From NCBI RefSeq assembly GCF_000697965.2, contig NZ_CP015881.1, forward strand, positions 682,001-746,000: a stretch of 64,000 nucleotides of DNA, in the 5' to 3' direction. Numbering within the stretch: position 1 is the first letter of the stretch; each line of letters starts with the position of its first letter. The translations under genes were made by a program, and so were the position numbers. A model generated the notes under the pieces. The model was not told the origin of the DNA. It saw only the letters and a program-made list of their open reading frames with translations, and made no database searches. Of the stretch, positions 53,721 to 62,264 are shown piece by piece. This DNA comes from Ensifer adhaerens (GTDB taxonomy: Bacteria; Pseudomonadota; Alphaproteobacteria; Rhizobiales; Rhizobiaceae).

Positions 53721-53800
53721 TCTGACGCTAAGGCGCAGCGGCAGAAATCCCAGGGCATTTCGTATCGGTTTGCCGCCGTCCGCGGCCGTTCAAACATTGC

Positions 53801-53840
53801 GATACACAGACGCCGCTTCCGAACACATCGCGGATACACA
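53801..53840. promoter_or_regulatory. GATACA repeat site upstream of the SDR operon (site C)
   Basis: GATACA at 53801 and GATACA at 53833 are 32 bp apart, with GAACACATC before the second copy, matching site A in spacing. It lies 138-177 bp before the SDR start in a 344-bp gap that also holds the 16-bp tandem repeat and the amidase terminator. A reversed GTATC also occurs at 53762. No other gene is supported in the gap. Confidence 0.55.
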
Positions 53841-53977
53841 GCACACGCATGGTCACGGCGAAATTTGGTTCGCGTCCGCCCAGGCGGGCTATGTCCTGAA
53901 AAGACGGAATTACGACATTTGAGACGCGATCTTTCGGCCGTACCATCGAGGCTCCAACCCAAGCAAAGGAGCTTGAA

Positions 53978-54775
53978 ATGAGCAAATCAAAAGGCACTGC
54001 ACTGATCACCGGTGCTTCGTCCGGTATCGGCGCGATCTATGCTGACCGCCTGGCACATCGCGGATATGACCTCATTCTCGTCGCGCGCAACCGCGTACGC
54101 CTCGACGATCTAGCCCGCCGGCTGGCGGACGAAACCGGCCGCGCCATCGAAGTCGTCGCCGCGGACCTCGGCAACAGGGATGATGTCAGGCGGGTCGAGA
54201 AGATCCTCGAAAGCGATGCGAGCATCACGATGCTGGTCAACAATGCCGGGGTCGGCGCGACGGCGCCGCTGCTCGCCTCCGATGTCGACAAGATGGACGA
54301 GATGATCACGCTCAACGTCAGCGCGCTGACGCGGCTGACCTATGCGGTGGCACCCGGATTTGCGGCGCGCAGCACTGGCACGATCATCAACATCGCCTCG
54401 ATCGTCGGCGTGGCGCCGGAAGTTCTGAACGGCGTCTATGGCGGCACCAAGGCCTTCGTCCTGGCCTTCACCCTGTCGTTGCAAAAGGAACTTGCCGAGA
54501 AGAATATCCGCATCCAGGCCGTGTTGCCGGGTGCGACCGCCACCGATTTCTGGGGCATTGCCGGCACCCCCATCGAACACGTGCCGAGCGAGATCGTCAT
54601 GCGCGCCGAGGACATGGTGGACGCGGCACTTGCCGGCCTCGACGAGGGCGAAGTGATCACTATCCCAGCGCTGCCGGATGCCGCTGACTGGGCAGCCTAT
54701 GAGGCCGCACGGCAGAAGCTGATGCCGAACCTTTCCAGGAAAACGCCGGCCGCTCGCTACCGTATCGGGAGCTAG
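53978..54775 (+). CDS. Short-chain dehydrogenase in the GATACA-linked gene set
   Basis: This classical SDR of 265 residues has the cofactor motif TGASSGIG, the NNAG block in LVNNAGVGATAPL, catalytic Ser in NIASIVGVAPE and YGGTK. The fold is intact and probably NADP-dependent. It is likely the first gene of a run with an epoxide-hydrolase-like protein, a VOC protein and a GlxA-type regulator on the same strand. AAAGGAGCTTGAA precedes the ATG. The substrate is unknown; carbonyls such as reactive aldehydes are plausible in this context. Confidence 0.88.
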   Translation: MSKSKGTALITGASSGIGAIYADRLAHRGYDLILVARNRVRLDDLARRLADETGRAIEVVAADLGNRDDVRRVEKILESDASITMLVNNAGVGATAPLLASDVDKMDEMITLNVSALTRLTYAVAPGFAARSTGTIINIASIVGVAPEVLNGVYGGTKAFVLAFTLSLQKELAEKNIRIQAVLPGATATDFWGIAGTPIEHVPSEIVMRAEDMVDAALAGLDEGEVITIPALPDAADWAAYEAARQKLMPNLSRKTPAARYRIGS

Positions 54776-54857
54776 CGCCCGCTCACCTTCCGGCAACCTC
54801 CCAACCCGGACTTTCGAGGCGGTTCCTCGCCTCGCCAATCGAACCAGGAGAATGATG

Positions 54858-56201
54858 ATGTTCAGACGTTCCATGCCCATTGTCCAAAACCGCCGACTGG
54901 CCGCCTTGGCATTGTCGGGCGCGATCGCGATCCTGCTTCCTCCGCTCGCCGCTCAAGCGGCGGGCGTCTCCGCCGGCGGCGACGTCCAAATCACGTCGGC
55001 TGCCAAACCGGCCACGGACGAATCCATCCGCCCTTTCCAATTCCACGCCAGTGATGCCGCACTTGCCGACCTCAAGCAGCGCATCGCGGCGACCAAGTGG
55101 CCGGATCGCGAACTGGTGGCGGACGGCACCCAGGGCGTGCGGCTTGCCACCATGCAGAAGCTCGCCGACTATTGGGCAACAAACTACGATTGGCGCCGCG
55201 TGGAGAAGACACTCAACGACCTGCCGCAGTTCGTGACCAACATCGACGGCGTTGACATCCACTTCATTCACGTGCGCTCCAAGCATAAGAACGCGATGCC
55301 ACTCATCGTCACCCACGGCTGGCCGGGCTCGATCATCGAGCAGTTGAAGATCATCGATCCCCTGACCAATCCGAACGCGCATGGAGGCACGGAAGCCGAT
55401 GCTTTCGACGTGGTCATCCCCTCGCTTCCCGGCTACGGCTTCTCCGGCAAACCGACGGAGCGCGGCTGGGACCCTGTCCGGATCGCGCGCGCCTGGGCAG
55501 TGCTGATGCAGCGTCTCGGCTATTCCCATTACGTCGCGCAGGGTGGCGACTGGGGCGACGCTGTTACCGAGCAGATGGCGCTGCAGCAGCCGGCGGGCTT
55601 GCTCGGGATCCACACCAACATGCCGGCGACCGTGCCTGACGAGATCCAGAAGAGCCTCGATGCCGGCCAGCCGGCACCAGCGAACCTTTCGGCCGACGAG
55701 CGCCGCGCCTATGAGCAGCTCGACTTCTTCTACCGGAACGGGCTGTCCTATGCGCAGGAGATGAGCAAACGTCCGCAAACGCTTTATGCGATTGAGGATT
55801 CGCCGATCGGGCTTGCGAGCTGGATGCTCGACCACGATGCCCGCAGCTACGAGTTGATCGCCCGCGTCTTCGATGGCAAGCCGGAAGGGCTGACGCGCGA
55901 TGACGTGCTCGACAATGTCACGCTCTACTGGCTGACCAATACCGCCGTGTCGTCGGCACGGCTCTATTGGGAAAACAAGCTTGCCTTCTTCCAGCCGAAG
56001 GGCGTGCAGATCCCGGTGGCCGTCAGCGCCTTCCCGGACGAGCTTTATCAGGCACCAAAATCCTGGGCGGAGAAGGCATTCCCCAAGCTCATCCATTATA
56101 ATCGTCTCGCCAAGGGCGGGCACTTTGCAGCCTGGGAACAGCCGCAAGCCCTAGTCGACGAGTTGAGGGCTTCATTCAAGTCACTGCGTCAACCGAGCTG
56201 A
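54858..56201 (+). CDS. Exported epoxide-hydrolase-family protein
   Basis: This alpha/beta hydrolase of 447 residues has a Sec signal peptide (LAALALSGAIAILLPPLAAQ, cleaved near AQAAG). An epoxide hydrolase N-terminal domain follows (IRPFQFHASDAALADLKQRI, KWPDRELVADGTQGVRLATM), then the core with THGWPGSIIEQL oxyanion site, GGDWGDAV nucleophile Asp, and LAKGGHFAAWEQP with the catalytic His. Two ATG triplets precede at 54852 and 54855; the one at 54858 is best placed after CAGGAG. Export to the periplasm is unusual for epoxide hydrolases and fits an envelope detoxification role, inferred. Confidence 0.87.
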   Translation: MFRRSMPIVQNRRLAALALSGAIAILLPPLAAQAAGVSAGGDVQITSAAKPATDESIRPFQFHASDAALADLKQRIAATKWPDRELVADGTQGVRLATMQKLADYWATNYDWRRVEKTLNDLPQFVTNIDGVDIHFIHVRSKHKNAMPLIVTHGWPGSIIEQLKIIDPLTNPNAHGGTEADAFDVVIPSLPGYGFSGKPTERGWDPVRIARAWAVLMQRLGYSHYVAQGGDWGDAVTEQMALQQPAGLLGIHTNMPATVPDEIQKSLDAGQPAPANLSADERRAYEQLDFFYRNGLSYAQEMSKRPQTLYAIEDSPIGLASWMLDHDARSYELIARVFDGKPEGLTRDDVLDNVTLYWLTNTAVSSARLYWENKLAFFQPKGVQIPVAVSAFPDELYQAPKSWAEKAFPKLIHYNRLAKGGHFAAWEQPQALVDELRASFKSLRQPS

Positions 56202-56254
56202 CAGGAAGAGGCGTGCGAAAGCGCGCCCCACCGTCGCAACAAAGGAGAAGTGTC

Positions 56255-56893
56255 ATGACAGGTGCAGATGGCAACAACAGAGCACCATCGGTCGATCTGA
56301 AGTTCGAGGTCGCCGTCATTCCGGTCGCGGATGTCGATCGCGCCAAAAATTTCTACGGTCGCCTCGGTTGGCGGCTCGATGCCGACTTTCCCGTCGGCGA
56401 TGCGTTTCGCGTTGTGCAGTTCACTCCCCCGGGCTCGCCGGCATCGATCCACTTCGGCACCGGGCTGACCTCGGCTACGCCCGGTTCGGCGAGCGGCCTC
56501 TATCTGGTCGTTTCGGATATCGAAGCCGCGCGTGCGGAACTCGTCGAACGGGGCGCCGAGGTCAGCGACATCTTCCACCGCGAGGGCCCCGGAAAGCCAG
56601 CGATCAGCGGACGCGATCCCGCGCGCCGCAGCTACCGCTCCTATGCCACCTTCAGCGACCCCGACGGCAACGGCTGGCTGCTGCAAGAGGTGACCGAACG
56701 TCTGCCCGGGCGTGTGGATACCGAGGTGACGGACTTTGCTTCCGTCGGTGACCTTGCGGGGGCCCTGCGTCGCGCTGCCGCCGCCCATGGCGAGCACGAG
56801 AAGCGCAACGGTGGTGAGCACGACCATAACTGGCCGGATTGGTATGCGGCCTACATGGTGGCCGAACATGCGGGCAAGCCGCTTCCCGAATGA
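56255..56893 (+). CDS. VOC-family protein (glyoxalase-like)
   Basis: This protein of 212 residues has a vicinal-oxygen-chelate domain in its first 130 residues (FEVAVIPVADVDRAKNFYGR, RSYATFSDPDGNGWLLQEVT) and a polar C-terminal tail (AHGEHEKRNGGEHDHNWPDW) rich in His and Glu. AAAGGAGAAG precedes the ATG at 56255. It lies 53 bp after the epoxide-hydrolase-like gene on the same strand. VOC proteins include glyoxalases, dioxygenases and resistance proteins; no exact role can be assigned. Confidence 0.83.
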   Translation: MTGADGNNRAPSVDLKFEVAVIPVADVDRAKNFYGRLGWRLDADFPVGDAFRVVQFTPPGSPASIHFGTGLTSATPGSASGLYLVVSDIEAARAELVERGAEVSDIFHREGPGKPAISGRDPARRSYRSYATFSDPDGNGWLLQEVTERLPGRVDTEVTDFASVGDLAGALRRAAAAHGEHEKRNGGEHDHNWPDWYAAYMVAEHAGKPLPE

Positions 56894-56981
56894 GCGCCGG
56901 CCATGACCGTCGCGTTTCCTCCATGGCGTAAATCTGCTATAAGCGGCCATTCCAGACAGAGTCGGACAGGGGTGGTGTGAG

Positions 56982-57923
56982 ATGCACAGGATCGGCTACG
57001 TCGTCTTTCCGGGATTTCAGCTCATGGGGTTCGCGGCGGTCACCGCCTTCGAGATCGCCAACCTGACGCTTGGCGAACCAGCCTATGCGATCGAATTGCT
57101 GTCGGAGGCCGGCGGCGAGATCAAGGCGTCCGCCGGCTTCGGCGTGCTCACGAAGGCCTTCGACGACGCGGTCTATGACACCGTCATGTTCGGCGCGGGC
57201 ACCGTGATCGAGCCGGTAACGCCGGGACTCGCCGCCTTCGCGCGCCATGCCTTGGAGGTCTCGCGCCGGGTGGCAGCCCCTTGCACAGGCGCCTTCATCC
57301 TCGCCGAGTCCGGACTGCTCGACGGTCGTCGCGCCACGACCCATTGGGTGTTCGCCCGTCAACTGCGCGAGCGATTTCCCGAGGTCAAGGTCGAGGAGGA
57401 TCGTATCTTCATCGTCGATGGCAGCGTGTGGACCTCGGCCGGCATGACGGCAAGCATTGATCTGGCGCTGGCGATGATCGAGAAGGACCATGGCGAGGAT
57501 GTCGCCCGTCAGGTGGCACGCAAGCTCGTCGTCTATCACCGGCGCGCCGGCGGCCAGTCGCAGTTTTCCGCCCTGCTGGAACTCGATCCGAAGTCGGACC
57601 GCATTCAGAAGTCGGTCAATTACGCCAAGGCCAACCTGCGAAACGTCCTCTCGGTAGACGAACTCGCGGACGCCGCGGGCTTAAGTGCGCGCCAGTTCAG
57701 TCGCGCCTTCCGTTCGGAGACCGGCCAGTCGCCGGCAAAAGCGGTCGAGCATCTGCGGGTGGAAGCCGCGCGGCTCTTGATGGAGCAGGGGCGTCACTCG
57801 ATGGACGTGATTGCCGAGCAGACCGGTTTTTCCGATAGCGACCGCATGCGCCGGGCCTTCCTGCGCACGCTCGGGCAGCCGCCCCAGACGATCCGACGCA
57901 ATGCGCGCGAAGGCGTTGCCTGA
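56982..57923 (+). CDS. GlxA-family regulator (DJ-1/PfpI domain plus AraC helix-turn-helix)
   Basis: This regulator of 313 residues has an N-terminal DJ-1/PfpI domain (IGYVVFPGFQLMGFAAVTAF) with a cysteine at the nucleophile elbow, Cys101 in PCTGAFILAESGLLDG. A C-terminal AraC-type domain follows (LSVDELADAAGLSARQFSRA, MDVIAEQTGFSDSDRMRRAF). Relatives such as FtrA and GlxA control genes for small metabolites and aldehydes; the cysteine may sense electrophiles, which is inference. It follows the VOC gene by 88 bp on the same strand. Confidence 0.88.
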   Translation: MHRIGYVVFPGFQLMGFAAVTAFEIANLTLGEPAYAIELLSEAGGEIKASAGFGVLTKAFDDAVYDTVMFGAGTVIEPVTPGLAAFARHALEVSRRVAAPCTGAFILAESGLLDGRRATTHWVFARQLRERFPEVKVEEDRIFIVDGSVWTSAGMTASIDLALAMIEKDHGEDVARQVARKLVVYHRRAGGQSQFSALLELDPKSDRIQKSVNYAKANLRNVLSVDELADAAGLSARQFSRAFRSETGQSPAKAVEHLRVEAARLLMEQGRHSMDVIAEQTGFSDSDRMRRAFLRTLGQPPQTIRRNAREGVA

Positions 57924-57952
57924 CGGTAATAACCTGCCTTGAAAATGCGATT

Positions 57953-58029
57953 GTATCGCCGTGTATCCAGCCCCTGCGGTTTCTACACGTGCTTTCAATA
58001 GGACGCCGCCAAGCACACGCCCCAGATAC
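57953..58029. promoter_or_regulatory. GATACA repeat site upstream of the exported alpha/beta hydrolase (site D)
   Basis: Reversed copies GTATC at 57953 and 57963 are 10 bp apart, and a forward GATACACC lies at 58025, 53 bp before the next start. A weaker element (CAAGCACACGCCCC) precedes the forward copy, comparable to the accessory element in sites A and C. The whole gap, 154 bp, contains no gene. Confidence 0.55.
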
Positions 58030-58077
58030 ACCAGCACTCCATTCGTGATGCCAGTTCAGTTCCCCGGAGGGTAGTCA

Positions 58078-59130
58078 ATGTCGGACGAAATCAACCACCC
58101 GCGCCGTCGTTTCATCGGCGCAATCGCACTCTCGCTGGCGGCAACGCAGTTCGCATCGGCTGGCGCGGTCAGAGCGCAAGCGGGAGCCGGTGAGGCGCCG
58201 CGCCTACCCGCCGTCGCCCCGGGCACGAACAAGTCCTTCCCCGTCCTCAAGCAGATCGATGCGGGCGTGCTCAACGTCGGCTACGCCGAACTTGGCGCCA
58301 GCGATGCTCCTGCCGTGATCCTGCTGCACGGCTGGCCCTATGACGTTCACACCTATGTGGACGTGGCGCCGGTGCTCGCCAATGCCGGCTATCGCGTCAT
58401 CGTTCCCTATCTGCGCGGCTATGGCACGACTCGGTTCCTGTCCGCCGAGACTCCAAGGAACGGCCAGCAGGCTGTGATCGCAACGGATATCATTGCCCTG
58501 ATGGACGCGCTCAAGATCGAGAAGGCGGTCATCGGCGGCTGCGACTGGGGTGCGCGAACCGCCAACATCATCGCGGCCCTGTGGCCCGAGCGCTGCAAGG
58601 CGCTGGTCTCCGTCAGCGGCTATCTCATCGGCAGCCAGGAGGTGAACAGGAAGCCACTTTCGCCGCAGGGCGAGCTTGCCTGGTGGTACCAGTTCTACTT
58701 CGCCACCGAGCGGGGCTATGAGGGCTACAAGCAGAACCGAAAGGAATTCGCCCGGCTGATCTGGAAGCTTGCCTCGCCCAAGTGGAACTTCGACGACGCC
58801 ACTTTCGACAGGAGTGCCGAGGCGCTTGAAAACCCCGATCATGTCGATATCTCGATCCACAACTACCGTTGGCGGCTCAGCCTGGCCGAGGGGGAAGCAC
58901 AGTACGACGACCTCGAAAAGCGGCTGGCGCAGTTCCCTACCATTACCGTCCCGACCATCACGCTTGAGGGCGACGCCAATGGCGCGCCGCATCCCGATCC
59001 CGCCGCCTACGCCAAGCGTTTTTCCGGCAGATACGAGCATCGGCTGCTTGCCGGCGGCATCGGCCATAACCTGCCGCAGGAGGCGCCGCTCGCTTTTGCC
59101 GAGGCAATTGTCGCCGTCGATCGTTTCTAG
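58078..59130 (+). CDS. Tat-exported alpha/beta hydrolase (epoxide hydrolase/dehalogenase-like)
   Basis: This hydrolase of 350 residues has a twin-arginine leader (HPRRRFIGAIALSLAATQFA). The core has LLHGWPYDVHTYVD (oxyanion site), GGCDWGARTANI with nucleophile Asp156, and GGIGHNLPQEAPLAF with the catalytic His, as in epoxide hydrolases and haloalkane dehalogenases. It is the second exported hydrolase of this kind in the cluster. GATACA-type repeats lie 53-125 bp upstream. A strong terminator follows. Confidence 0.87.
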   Translation: MSDEINHPRRRFIGAIALSLAATQFASAGAVRAQAGAGEAPRLPAVAPGTNKSFPVLKQIDAGVLNVGYAELGASDAPAVILLHGWPYDVHTYVDVAPVLANAGYRVIVPYLRGYGTTRFLSAETPRNGQQAVIATDIIALMDALKIEKAVIGGCDWGARTANIIAALWPERCKALVSVSGYLIGSQEVNRKPLSPQGELAWWYQFYFATERGYEGYKQNRKEFARLIWKLASPKWNFDDATFDRSAEALENPDHVDISIHNYRWRLSLAEGEAQYDDLEKRLAQFPTITVPTITLEGDANGAPHPDPAAYAKRFSGRYEHRLLAGGIGHNLPQEAPLAFAEAIVAVDRF

Positions 59131-59156
59131 TTTTTCTCCCGCAGATTGCGTGGAGG

Positions 59157-59191
59157 CGCGGGGATCCGGTTCGCCGGCCCCGCGTTTTTTT
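59157..59191 (+). terminator. Rho-independent terminator of the exported hydrolase gene
   Basis: CGCGGGG (59157-59163) pairs with CCCCGCG (59178-59184), and the inner CCGG/CCGG pair closes on a TTCG tetraloop. Seven Ts follow. This is the clearest terminator in the window. Confidence 0.92.
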
Positions 59192-59283
59192 GTGCGCGGT
59201 GATTGGAGACAGGGCCCGCCGGATGCGGCGCCGCGTCATGCTGGTGTGGCGCAATGGGCGACAACCACTTTCGGATGGACTTC

Positions 59284-59357
59284 GTATCAGCGTGTATCGG
59301 CGCCGGCACCTGGGCAGGTTTCCATACATTTTCGGGCGTCGGTGAAACATCCGATAC
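59284..59357. promoter_or_regulatory. GATACA repeat site upstream of the Ohr/OsmC gene (site E)
   Basis: Reversed GTATC copies at 59284 and 59294 are 10 bp apart, exactly as in site D. A degenerate forward CATACA at 59323 and a forward GATACATC at 59353 follow, the last with GTGAAACATCC just before it. The last copy is 84 bp before the ohr start. The 306-bp gap also holds the upstream terminator but no gene. Confidence 0.6.
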
Positions 59358-59436
59358 ATCTTAAAGGCGCCAGATGCGTCTCGACAGTCGCAGGGCAATC
59401 GGGCCCGGACGGCAAACCTGTCGAAAGGAAAACACC

Positions 59437-59853
59437 ATGAGCGCAGCTGAAAAGGTACTCTACACCGGCAAGACCCACACGACCGGCGGCCGCGACGGCG
59501 CTGCCCGCAGCGACGACGGACGCCTGGACACCAAGCTTTCCACGCCCGGCAGTTCCCGGCCGGGGACGAACCCGGAGCAACTTTTTGCCGCCGGTTGGTC
59601 CGCGTGTTTCATCGGCGCGATCGGTCTGGCGGCCGGCCAGTCGAAGGTCGCGCTTCCCGCCGACGTCGCCGTTGATGCCGAAGTGGATCTGCTGAACCGC
59701 GACGGCGGCTACTTCCTGAAGGCACGGCTGAATGTCAGCCTACCGGGGATCGACGCCGACGTCGCGCGTCGGCTCGTCGATGCCGCGCACCAGACCTGCC
59801 CCTATTCCAAGGCGACCCGGGGGAACATTGACGTGACGATCAATCTCGTCTGA
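59437..59853 (+). CDS. ohr: Organic hydroperoxide resistance protein (Ohr, OsmC superfamily)
   Basis: This thiol peroxidase of 138 residues has both Ohr cysteines: Cys57 in FAAGWSACFIGAIG and Cys121 in HQTCPYSKATRGN. The Arg and Glu residues near RPGTNPEQL complete the active site. It reduces organic hydroperoxides using lipoylated or other dithiol donors. A small OsmC-like TGGRDGAARSDDGRL stretch marks the Ohr branch. AAAGGAAAACACC precedes the ATG at 59437. In many bacteria OhrR controls ohr; no OhrR gene is here, and the GATACA sites suggest two-component control instead. Confidence 0.93.
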   Translation: MSAAEKVLYTGKTHTTGGRDGAARSDDGRLDTKLSTPGSSRPGTNPEQLFAAGWSACFIGAIGLAAGQSKVALPADVAVDAEVDLLNRDGGYFLKARLNVSLPGIDADVARRLVDAAHQTCPYSKATRGNIDVTINLV

Positions 59854-59879
59854 TCAGCACTACCTCTTGTCACCTCCGG

Positions 59880-59909
59880 AGCGGCGACCATCAGGGTCGC
59901 CGCTCTTTT
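59880..59909 (+). terminator. Rho-independent terminator of ohr
   Basis: A 10-bp perfect stem, AGCGGCGACC (59880-59889) with GGTCGCCGCT (59895-59904) and a 5-nt loop, is followed by CTTTTG. It lies 27 bp past the stop. Confidence 0.88.
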
Positions 59910-59993
59910 GCATCGGCCATGGGCGTGGCCGAGCCCGGCAAGCCTATTCTTCTTGAGCTTTTGATCTCAATCGTGACATTAGGAAAATAATAT

Positions 59994-60015
59994 ATGCGAT
60001 TGTTTTATATCGCAT
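59994..60015. repeat. AT-rich inverted repeat between ohr and the kinase gene
   Basis: ATGCGAT (59994-60000) and ATCGCAT (60009-60015) form a 7-bp inverted repeat with an 8-nt loop in an AT-rich patch, 27 bp beyond the end of the kinase gene. It may act as a terminator for that gene on the minus strand. Confidence 0.5.
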
Positions 60016-60041
60016 TATACGGCGTTTTATGAAACTCCTCT

Positions 60042-61370
60042 CTACTGAGGGCGGATCACCAGCTCGCCCAAAAGGCCGCCGCCGTCACGATTGCGCAAGG
60101 TCAGAGACGCGTTGATGGAGACTGCCAACTGCTGGGCGATGGCGAGACCAAGGCCGGTCCCGCCGGTCTCGCGATTGCGGGAATCCTCCAGCCGGACGAA
60201 GGGTTTCAAAACGGCGCCCAGTTGATCATCCGGGATGCCCGGCCCGCGGTCGAGCACGCTGATAACCACCGTATCGTCAGCAAGCCGCCGTGCCTCGATC
60301 TCGGCGCTGCCTGCGAATTTGAGCGCGTTGTCGACGAGGTTGGTGAGAATGCGCCTGAGCGCCTGCGGCCGGGTCGCGATCGTGCCGCCATCGATATCGC
60401 TGGCGCTGACGGACTTGCCGGTGTCCTGATAATCGTAGACGAGGCTTTCGATAAATGAGGCGAGATCGACGCGCGTCGATTTCTCGACATTACCGTGGGC
60501 GCTGCGGGCATAGGCAACCCCCTCCTTCACAAGGCTCTCGATCTGGCCGAGGTCTTGGATCAGCTTCTCCCGATCGGCGAAATCCTCGGCCATTTCCGCG
60601 CGCAGCTTCATGCGGGTGATCGGCGTCTGCAGGTCGTGGGAAATGGCTGCCAGGATCTGGACACGCTCTTCGAGATATTGGGCGATGCGGTCGCGCATGG
60701 CATTGAACGCGGTTGCCGCATAGGCGACCTCCGTCGGGCCGGTTTCACTGAGCCGCGGCGTGTTGCGGTTCGGGTCGAGCGTGTCGGCGGCTGCGGCAAG
60801 GTTGACGAGCGGGCGGACGGCCTGGCGCATGGCAAACCAGCTGCAGAAAAGCAGGAGCGCGAGTTGCGCCAGCAGCACGTAAGGCAGCCAATCGGCGAGC
60901 GGCATTACCCCCTTGGGATAGACGTCGATCGTCAGCGGCGAGCCGTCGCTCAATGTCAGATGCGCCTGCACGTGGCGGCGATTGCCGGGGATCGTCTCGA
61001 TGGTGACCGGATATTTCGGGCCGGTCGCGCGCTGGATGTTGGCGGAGAGCTCCGCGGTGGCCGGATCGACCGACGCGTTGCCGGGCACGCCCGGTCCGAG
61101 AATGAAGCCGTAGTTGTCGCGGCTGAGGCGATTGAGCCAGGAGGCACGCTCGTTAGCGGGCAGGCGGTCGAGGATTGCGATCGAGGTCGCTATGTCGTTT
61201 TCGAGCGTGTTGAACATGACAGACTTGGCTGACATGTAGCGCTCGAAGAACAGAACTGTGAACGACATCACATGTGCGATGGCGAGGCCGGCCAGCAGAA
61301 TAACAAAGAGCCGCGCCCTGAGCGTGCGCGGCCATAGTCGAAAGCCTCTTTCAGCAGCGTTCGCGGTCAT
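60042..61370 (-). CDS. EnvZ-like sensor histidine kinase at the edge of the GATACA-linked gene set
   Basis: This kinase of 442 residues has helix 1 (LFVILLAGLAIAHVMSFTVL), a periplasmic loop from about 41 to 163 and helix 2 (LPYVLLAQLALLLFCSWFAM). A HAMP segment follows, then the H-box AAISHDLQTPITRMKLRAEM with His245, the N-box LTNLVDNALKFAG and the G-boxes DRGPGIPDDQ and GGTGLGLAIAQQL. The architecture matches EnvZ and RstB-type sensors. It overlaps the response regulator gene by 4 bp. The periplasmic loop has no cysteines, so direct thiol sensing there is unlikely. Confidence 0.9.
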   Translation of the reverse strand: MTANAAERGFRLWPRTLRARLFVILLAGLAIAHVMSFTVLFFERYMSAKSVMFNTLENDIATSIAILDRLPANERASWLNRLSRDNYGFILGPGVPGNASVDPATAELSANIQRATGPKYPVTIETIPGNRRHVQAHLTLSDGSPLTIDVYPKGVMPLADWLPYVLLAQLALLLFCSWFAMRQAVRPLVNLAAAADTLDPNRNTPRLSETGPTEVAYAATAFNAMRDRIAQYLEERVQILAAISHDLQTPITRMKLRAEMAEDFADREKLIQDLGQIESLVKEGVAYARSAHGNVEKSTRVDLASFIESLVYDYQDTGKSVSASDIDGGTIATRPQALRRILTNLVDNALKFAGSAEIEARRLADDTVVISVLDRGPGIPDDQLGAVLKPFVRLEDSRNRETGGTGLGLAIAQQLAVSINASLTLRNRDGGGLLGELVIRPQ

Positions 61371-62107
61371 TCGCGCGCCTCCACGATCTCGATCGGCACC
61401 GAGAAGACATAGCCTTCGCTGCGCACCGTCTTGATGTAGGCCGGCTCGCGGGCGTCGTCGCCGAGTCGCTGGCGGACCCGGCTGACGAGCAGGTCGATCG
61501 AGCGGTCGAAGAGATCGGCCTCGCGGCCTTGCGTGAGATTGAGCAACTGGTCGCGGTTGAGCACGCGCTGGGGGTGGTCGATGAACACCTTCAGCAGCCG
61601 ATACTCCGCTCCGCTCAGCGCGATCACGGTGCCATCAGCATCGATCAGGTGCCGCGCCGTCGTGTCGAGCTTCCATCGGCCGAAGCGCAGCAACTGCCCG
61701 GCCTCCGAAATCTGCAGGTTGGGCGGCAGCATGCGCGCGCGCCGAAGCACGGCCTTGATACGGGCCAGCAGTTCACGCGCGGAGAATGGCTTAGAGAGAT
61801 AATCGTCGGCACCCATTTCGAGCCCAAGAATGCGATCCATCTCGTCCGAGCGGGCGGTCAGCATGATGATCGGGATCGCTTTATGCTTGCCGGCGCGCAG
61901 CTCGCGGCTGAGCACCAACCCGTCGTCGCCCGGCATCATCACGTCGAGGACGATCAGATCGACGGTATCGCCTTCGAGGAAGCTGCGCATCTGTCGCCCG
62001 TCGGCGACCGCGGTCGCGCGCAGGCCGTTTTTCTTCAGGTAGCTCGACACGAGTTCCCGGATCTCTCGGTCGTCGTCGACAATCAGCACATGGTCGATAT
62101 GCTCCAT
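61367..62107 (-). CDS. OmpR-family response regulator, candidate regulator of the GATACA sites
   Basis: This regulator of 246 residues has receiver acidic residues Asp11-Asp13, phospho-acceptor Asp55 (LIVLDVMMPGDDG), LTARSDEMD and LSKPFSARELLARI. The winged-helix C-terminal domain contains LSGAEYRLLKVFIDHPQRVL and ends YIKTVRSEGYVFSVPIEIVE. OmpR-type regulators bind direct repeats about 10-11 bp apart. The region upstream of this gene has GATACA, GACACA and CACAAA at exactly 10-bp steps, so it may autoregulate and control the six leaders described. This link is inference. Confidence 0.9.
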   Translation of the reverse strand: MEHIDHVLIVDDDREIRELVSSYLKKNGLRATAVADGRQMRSFLEGDTVDLIVLDVMMPGDDGLVLSRELRAGKHKAIPIIMLTARSDEMDRILGLEMGADDYLSKPFSARELLARIKAVLRRARMLPPNLQISEAGQLLRFGRWKLDTTARHLIDADGTVIALSGAEYRLLKVFIDHPQRVLNRDQLLNLTQGREADLFDRSIDLLVSRVRQRLGDDAREPAYIKTVRSEGYVFSVPIEIVEARE

Positions 62108-62264
62108 CGAGCAAACTCCTCAAGTCGGTTTGGTCTTCGCATGGTGCCGCCGCTTCTGGGCGAGGGGGCTGTGCCACTTGCTCTGTCTGGTTGACGCTCT
62201 GGATATGTCGTCGGTGTGTTCGCAACATCCAGACTTGCATGCGAATGTAATGCAAGCGCCTGCA

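Noticed and set aside
53762..53766. Single GTATC or GATAC occurrences elsewhere
   Set aside because: A 5-mer occurs by chance many times in 64 kb. I counted only copies that are paired at 10 or 32-33 bp or joined to the accessory element in a leader.
53566..53922. A plus-strand frame overlapping the amidase end and the site C leader
   Set aside because: It overlaps the amidase gene in another frame and crosses the terminator and tandem repeat. No family match.
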